Assembly (NCBI GenBank): GCA_964511155.1
Contig: CAZEEJ010000067.1
Span: 1 to 26,933, forward strand
Direction: 5' to 3'
From: JAAYDF01 sp964511155
GTDB taxonomy: Bacteria > Planctomycetota > Phycisphaerae > UBA1845 > PWPN01
Length of the DNA stretch: 26,933 bases
How positions within the stretch are numbered: position 1 is the first letter of the stretch; every line of letters begins with the position of its first letter. This document shows, piece after piece, positions 22,958 to 26,933 of this stretch. The position numbers and the translations under genes are program-made. Under the pieces are notes generated by a model that was not told the DNA's origin, searched no databases, and was given only the letters and a program-made list of their open reading frames with translations.

Positions 22958-23987
22958 GATCACCGGTTGAACGATGAGAGGCGGCGGCCAGTTGGTGAAG
23001 GGTCTCGGCGGCCTGGCCGGTGTCCACGGCAGCGGCGGCGAGCTTGAGGCTGGCGGCGAGATCGTCAGCCAGGCCGGCGACGACGAGGGCGGCGGCGGCG
23101 TTGAGCAGGGCGTGGTCGCGGCGGGGGCCGTGATCGCGGCGGTCGAGGATGTCGCGGATGGCGGCGGCGCTGGTCTGGGGCGAATCGACGATGAGGGCTT
23201 CGAGCGGGGCGGGCGCGAGGCCGACGTCCTCCGGGCGCACCTCAAAGGTGTGCGTCCGGCCGGCACGGACCTCGGTGACTTTCGTCGGGCCGGTGATGCT
23301 CAGGTCGCACAGGCCGTTGTGGGCGTGGACGACCCAGGCGAAGGTGGTGCCGCGGGCGGCGAGGACGGCGGCGAGGGTCTCGGTGAGGTCGGGCCGGCAA
23401 GTGCCGAGCAACTGGCGTTTCGCGCCGGCGGGGTTGGTCAGCGGACCGAGGAGGTTGAAGATGGTGCGGATGCCCAGGGCCTGTCGCGCGGGGCCGGCGT
23501 ATTTCATGGCCGGGTGCAGGTTCGGGGCGTAGAGGAACGCGATGCGGCATTCGCGGAGGCAATGTTCGAGCACCGCCACGGGGGCGTCGAGGTTGACGCC
23601 GAGCTGGGCGATGGCTTCGGCCGAGCCGCTGGCCCGCGTGTGCGTGCGATTGCCGTGCTTGGCGACGGTGGCCCCGGCGGCGGCCGCGATGATCGCCGCG
23701 GCGGTCGAGACGTTGAAGGTGCTGATCCCGTCGCCGCCCGTGCCGCAGGTGTCGATGCACTCGGCGGCACAGCGGACCCGCGTGACCTTCTCGTTCATCA
23801 CGTCGGCGGCCCCGGCGATCTCATCGACCGTTTCGCCCTTGCCGGCCAGCACGCGGAGGAACTCGGCGATGCGCTCAGTGGGCACCTGCCCGGTCATGAT
23901 CTGCTCGAAGACCCCGCGGGTCTGCTCGCGGGAGAGGTGCGTTCCGCTGCGAATCAGGTCGGTCGCCTGGTCGAGGGAGAGGGGCAT
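22950..23987 (-). CDS. trpD: anthranilate phosphoribosyltransferase
   Basis: 345 residues, the family's usual length. The start at 23987 is chosen because AGGAGG lies about 11 bases upstream; a Met nine codons earlier (24014) has none. The enzyme joins anthranilate to PRPP in the second step of tryptophan synthesis (cytosol, dimer). Landmarks: LSREQTRGVFEQIMTGQVP in the helical N-domain, the PRPP/glycine loop DTCGTGGDGISTFNVST, VAKHGNRTHTRASGSAEAI, the IFNLLGPLTNPAGAKRQLLG stretch, and VVHAHNGLCDLSITGPT. No other trp gene is in the window, so the pathway is dispersed. The stop codon lies in the promoter of the downstream hicBA operon, so read-through from trpD could also reach the toxin genes. 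Confidence 0.95.
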   Translation of the reverse strand: MPLSLDQATDLIRSGTHLSREQTRGVFEQIMTGQVPTERIAEFLRVLAGKGETVDEIAGAADVMNEKVTRVRCAAECIDTCGTGGDGISTFNVSTAAAIIAAAAGATVAKHGNRTHTRASGSAEAIAQLGVNLDAPVAVLEHCLRECRIAFLYAPNLHPAMKYAGPARQALGIRTIFNLLGPLTNPAGAKRQLLGTCRPDLTETLAAVLAARGTTFAWVVHAHNGLCDLSITGPTKVTEVRAGRTHTFEVRPEDVGLAPAPLEALIVDSPQTSAAAIRDILDRRDHGPRRDHALLNAAAALVVAGLADDLAASLKLAAAAVDTGQAAETLHQLAAASHRSTGDRV

Positions 23988-24034
23988 GAGTGGGGAACCT
24001 CCTGATTCACTCAAACTGACTGATGCGGGCTAAC

Positions 24035-24131
24035 GAGCCGCGGGCTTTAGCCCGCGCGGCTCTTTGATCGAGATCGGCGGTCGCTTCACGCACAAGCACC
24101 GCGCGGGCTGAAGCCCGCGGCTCTTTGATCG
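24035..24131. repeat. two copies of a CGGGCTT(T/C)AGCCCG palindromic repeat
   Basis: GAGCCGCGGGCTTTAGCCCG followed by CGCGGCTCTTTGATCG (24035-24070) and CGCGCGGGCTGAAGCCCGCG followed by GCTCTTTGATCG (24100-24131) fill the gap between galK and trpD. Each can fold as a GC-rich hairpin. Either copy could act as a transcription terminator between galK and trpD, but there is no T-run. Confidence 0.8.
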
Positions 24132-24132
24132 C

Positions 24133-25302
24133 TCACAGCGAATGAACGAACGCCCCGTCCGACGGCACAGTGACGTAGACCAGGGCCGGCTTCTTGAACT
24201 GGGTATCGTAGTCGCGGGCGATGGCCTCGCACAGCGGCTGCTCGGCGGAGCGGTGAATCAGAGCGATGGCACATCCGCCGAACCCGCCGCCGGTCATGCG
24301 GGCCCCGTGGCAGCCGGCCACCCCCGTCGCCAGGTCCACCAAGGCATCCAACTCGGGGCAGGAGACGGCATAGTCGTCGCGGAGCGAGACGTGCGACTCG
24401 GTCATCAGCCGCCCGAACTCCGCCGCGTCGTGGTGCCGCAGGGCGGCGGCCGCCTGCTGGGTGCGGCGGATCTCGCTCACCACGTGGCGGCAACGGCTGA
24501 AGGCTACGGCGTCCATGCGACTCTCGCAGGAGGTCAGGTGCTCGAGCGTCACGTCACGGAGCGAGGCGATCTGCGGGTGTCCGGCCTTGAGCACCGCCAG
24601 GCCTTCCTGGCACTGCCGCTGCCGCACGGGGTACTCCGACCCGCCGATCTCGTGTTTGACCTGGGTGTTCATCACCGCCAGCACGGTGTCCGGGAACCGC
24701 AACGGCAACTGCTCGTGCTTCTGCGAGCGGCAATCGAGCAGCAGGGCGTGGTCTTTCTTGCCGAGCACGCAGATGAACTGGTCCATGATGCCGCAGGGCG
24801 AGTTGGCGTACTGGTGCTCCGCCTGGCGGGCGAGCAGGGCGAGGGGGATGGGGTCGAGTCGTTGGCCGGCCAGGGCGAGGAGGGCCATGGCCGTGCCGAC
24901 CTCCAGGGCCGCCGAGCTGCTCACCCCTCCGCCGACGGGCACGTCGCTGTGAATCAGGAGTCGGGCGGGCTTCAGTTGCACGCCCTGGTTGAGCAACATG
25001 CGGGCGACGCCGCGCACGTAGTTGGTCCACATGGGCGAGCCGGGCGGTCCGGGCTCATCCGCGGCGAAGCGCACCGTCTCGCCAAACGCGGTGGAGTGCA
25101 CGGCCACCTGTCCGTCGTCGGCCGGGCCGGCCACCACGTACAGGGCCTGCGACATGGCGATGGGCAGGACGAAGCCGTCGTTGTAGTCCACGTGCTCGCC
25201 GATCAGGTTGACCCGGCCGGGGGCCCGCACCACGCAGCGGGGCGTGGACCCGGGAAAGGCCGCGGCGAACTGCTCGACGAGCGGTTGTGTATTGACCTGC
25301 AT
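24133..25302 (-). CDS. galK: galactokinase
   Basis: 389 residues, as expected. It phosphorylates galactose at C1 with ATP, the first committed step of the Leloir pathway. GHMP-kinase landmarks are all present: signature APGRVNLIGEHVDYNDGFVL (galactose binding), ATP loop VPVGGGVSSSAALEVG (the usual 'GLSSSA' is GVSSSA), catalytic Asp in CGIMDQF, and the C-terminal motif ARMTGGGFGGCAIAL. No galT or galE is next to it. Divergent from the nucleoside hydrolase gene; a short shared gap of 83 bp should hold both promoters, but none is clear. Confidence 0.95.
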   Translation of the reverse strand: MQVNTQPLVEQFAAAFPGSTPRCVVRAPGRVNLIGEHVDYNDGFVLPIAMSQALYVVAGPADDGQVAVHSTAFGETVRFAADEPGPPGSPMWTNYVRGVARMLLNQGVQLKPARLLIHSDVPVGGGVSSSAALEVGTAMALLALAGQRLDPIPLALLARQAEHQYANSPCGIMDQFICVLGKKDHALLLDCRSQKHEQLPLRFPDTVLAVMNTQVKHEIGGSEYPVRQRQCQEGLAVLKAGHPQIASLRDVTLEHLTSCESRMDAVAFSRCRHVVSEIRRTQQAAAALRHHDAAEFGRLMTESHVSLRDDYAVSCPELDALVDLATGVAGCHGARMTGGGFGGCAIALIHRSAEQPLCEAIARDYDTQFKKPALVYVTVPSDGAFVHSL

Positions 25303-25385
25303 GGTGTTCTCTCAGACAATAACAACGCGACTCTAGCGCGTGGGCCTGGAACTGTCAACGCCTCTTTCAGCGGACGGGCCTGTCA

Positions 25386-26315
25386 ATGCCGATGCCAATC
25401 CTGATCGACACCGACATGGGGGTGGATGACGCGGTGGCGATCGCGCTGGCCCTGGCCTCCAGCGATCTGGAGGTGGCGGGTCTGGCGAGCGTGGGGGGGA
25501 ACGTCACGCTCGAGCAGGCGACGCTCAACATCGGGCGATTGCTGGCGGGTCTGGGCTGCAAGGCTTGGCCGCCGGTCGGCCGGGGGCTCGACCAGGATCA
25601 GGCCGGACTGCAGGATGCCGCCCACGTTTTCGGCGAAGACGGACTCGGACGGTGTTCACTGCCCGCGCCCGACGGGATGGCGACGCTGGACTACCTCGAT
25701 CTCTACGAGCAGTGCATCGAGGCGCACGGACGGGAGTTGGTCATTCTGGCCATTGGCCCGCTGACCAACCTGGCCGCGCTGCTGCAACATCGGCCGGGCC
25801 TGCTGCAGCGGGCGGGCCGCATCGTGGTCATGGGCGGGGCCGTCTGGTGCCAGGGTAACGTCACGCCCCACGCGGAGTTCAACTTCTACCGCGACCCCGA
25901 GGCCGCCGCCGCAGTGCTCGCCGCTGGGCTGCCTGTCACCGTCGTGCCGCTCGACGTCACCCGGCAGGTCGCCCTGGATGAATCGCACGTCGCTCAGTTA
26001 TCGCGCGGCGGGACGCGGGCGGGGGAATTGCTGGCCGAGATGATCCGCTTCCCCCTCGAGCAGGAGGGCGACGCTGCCCACGGCAGCTTTCTGGTGCATG
26101 ACGCCCTGGCCCTGGGAGTGCTTATCTGGCCGCCGTTGTTCATGCGGGCCCAGATGGTTTTGGATGTGGTTATCTCCGGCGAACAGGCCGGCCGCTCCAA
26201 GCCCCTGGTCGCCAAGGACAAGTCGCGGCAGATCGGTGTGGTCATCTCCGTCAACGCGGCCGACTTCGTCGAGAATATGCTGGAGCGGCTTTGTCACGAG
26301 GGGTTCGTGGTCTGA
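25386..26315 (+). CDS. inosine/uridine-preferring nucleoside hydrolase
   Basis: 309 residues, the usual size. It hydrolyses the N-glycosidic bond of nucleosides to ribose and base. The calcium-binding N-terminal motif reads ILIDTDMGVDDAVAIALAL; Met replaces the Pro of the common DTDPG, but all Asp residues are kept. Further landmarks are ELVILAIGPLTNLA, GRIVVMGGAV, AEFNFYRDPEAAAAVL and the calcium/His site FLVHDALAL (family 'HDP' variant). Substrate preference cannot be read. No good ribosome site is seen and a second ATG lies six bases on. Probable coupling to mnmE, whose start overlaps its 3' end. Confidence 0.92.
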   Translation: MPMPILIDTDMGVDDAVAIALALASSDLEVAGLASVGGNVTLEQATLNIGRLLAGLGCKAWPPVGRGLDQDQAGLQDAAHVFGEDGLGRCSLPAPDGMATLDYLDLYEQCIEAHGRELVILAIGPLTNLAALLQHRPGLLQRAGRIVVMGGAVWCQGNVTPHAEFNFYRDPEAAAAVLAAGLPVTVVPLDVTRQVALDESHVAQLSRGGTRAGELLAEMIRFPLEQEGDAAHGSFLVHDALALGVLIWPPLFMRAQMVLDVVISGEQAGRSKPLVAKDKSRQIGVVISVNAADFVENMLERLCHEGFVV

Positions 26316-26933
26316 AGATACTCGACGATACCATCGTGGCGATTTCGTCGGCCGGTGGGGCGAGCGTGCGCGGCATCATTCGTCTCAGCGGGCCGCGGGC
26401 CTTCGCGTTGGCGGAGCGACTGTTCACTCATGAGAACGCCGCGGGTGGCCTGCGCGCGCTCGGAGGCTACCGCCGCGTCATGGGACGGCTCGTTGTGGAG
26501 GACGCCGGCGAGCTGCCGGCCGAGGCCTATCTCTTCCACGCGCCGGCCAGTTACACGCGGCAGGACGTCGTCGAGCTGCACACCGTGGGCTCACCGCCGG
26601 TGCTGGCCATGGTGCTGGATCGGCTGCTGGCTGACGGGGCGCGCCTGGCGGAGCCGGGCGAGTTCACCGCCCGCGCCTTCATGGCCGGGGCGCTCGACTT
26701 GACCCGCGTCGAAGGCGTGGCCGCCCTCATTCACGCCCGCAACGATACGCAACTCCGCGCCGCCCAGGCCCTGTTGCAGGGTGATCTGAGTCATCGCACG
26801 ACGGTCGGCCGCGAGCGCATCGCCGATCTGCTGGCCCTCGTCGAAGCGGAGATCGACTTCGCCGAGGAATCGATCCGGTTCGTCTCGCCCGCGGAGGCCA
26901 CGGCGACCATCGACGCGGTCGCAGCCGATATCG
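26291..26933 (+). CDS. mnmE: tRNA modification GTPase MnmE, N-terminal part (3' truncated by window)
   Basis: The frame opens with KILDDTIVAISSAGG, then IIRLSGPRAF, SYTRQDVVELHTVGS, EPGEFTARAFMAGALDLTRV and EAEIDFAEESIRF. These are the TrmE N-terminal domain and the start of the central helical domain. With MnmG it makes the 5-substituted wobble uridine (cmnm5U) in certain tRNAs. The G domain lies beyond the window. There is no ATG or GTG in frame near the start. A TTG at 26291 has GGAG five bases upstream and would overlap the nucleoside hydrolase by 25 bp. CTG at 26312 is an alternative, so the start is uncertain. Confidence 0.85.
   Translation, partial: MSRGVRGLKILDDTIVAISSAGGASVRGIIRLSGPRAFALAERLFTHENAAGGLRALGGYRRVMGRLVVEDAGELPAEAYLFHAPASYTRQDVVELHTVGSPPVLAMVLDRLLADGARLAEPGEFTARAFMAGALDLTRVEGVAALIHARNDTQLRAAQALLQGDLSHRTTVGRERIADLLALVEAEIDFAEESIRFVSPAEATATIDAVAADI

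Noticed and set aside
22974..25404. Two long + strand open frames (343 and 420 residues)
   Set aside because: They are exact antisense shadows of trpD and galK and are rich in Gly/Arg/His without domain signatures.

Overview
The window is high-GC bacterial DNA and looks like a planctomycete (Planctomycetota, probably Phycisphaerae-like). This is inferred from several signs: a PEP-CTERM protein, many secreted proteins ending in paired EF-hand (dockerin-type) calcium loops, secreted beta-propeller and LamG proteins, and small GC-rich interspersed hairpin repeats in most of the larger gaps. No rRNA, tRNA or CRISPR array was found.

Region 1 (1-13421, all + strand) is the unusual part. It opens with the end of a LacI-family regulator, whose stop overlaps the start of the next gene by 7 bp. 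Nine genes for proteins with N-terminal export signals follow. Four (499, 5665, 7932, 9114) share an N-terminal beta-rich module but carry different phage-tail-like C-termini: fibre repeats with a G2-peptidase-like end, fibre repeats with a 'HP..P..KLVHG..EGPE' end, and two tail-collar/HxH tips. Between and after them lie a muramidase-like plus PGRP-type amidase (2092), three small dockerin proteins (3741, 4642, 7251) and a 990-residue amidase_6/NBR1-Ig/Ig-like/dockerin protein (10449). No capsid, portal, sheath or baseplate gene is present, so this is not a prophage. It is better read as a set of exported fibres or adhesins with cell-wall-active partners.

Region 2 (13422-18774) holds a DoxX membrane domain fused to a TIM-barrel-like domain, a decayed IS630 transposase fragment, a PEP-CTERM protein with its own sigma70-type promoter, and a LamG domain interrupted by a beta-propeller. 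The gaps contain nested hairpin repeats.

Region 3 (18775-26933) is mainly household and accessory metabolism. On the - strand are a class III aminotransferase, galactokinase (galK), anthranilate phosphoribosyltransferase (trpD) and, directly behind trpD, a three-gene hicB-hicA-xre toxin-antitoxin operon whose -10 box overlaps the trpD stop. On the + strand are a secreted beta-propeller-like protein, a nucleoside hydrolase and the beginning of mnmE, which runs off the window end.

All assignments come from reading motifs by eye. No database search or structure prediction was run.
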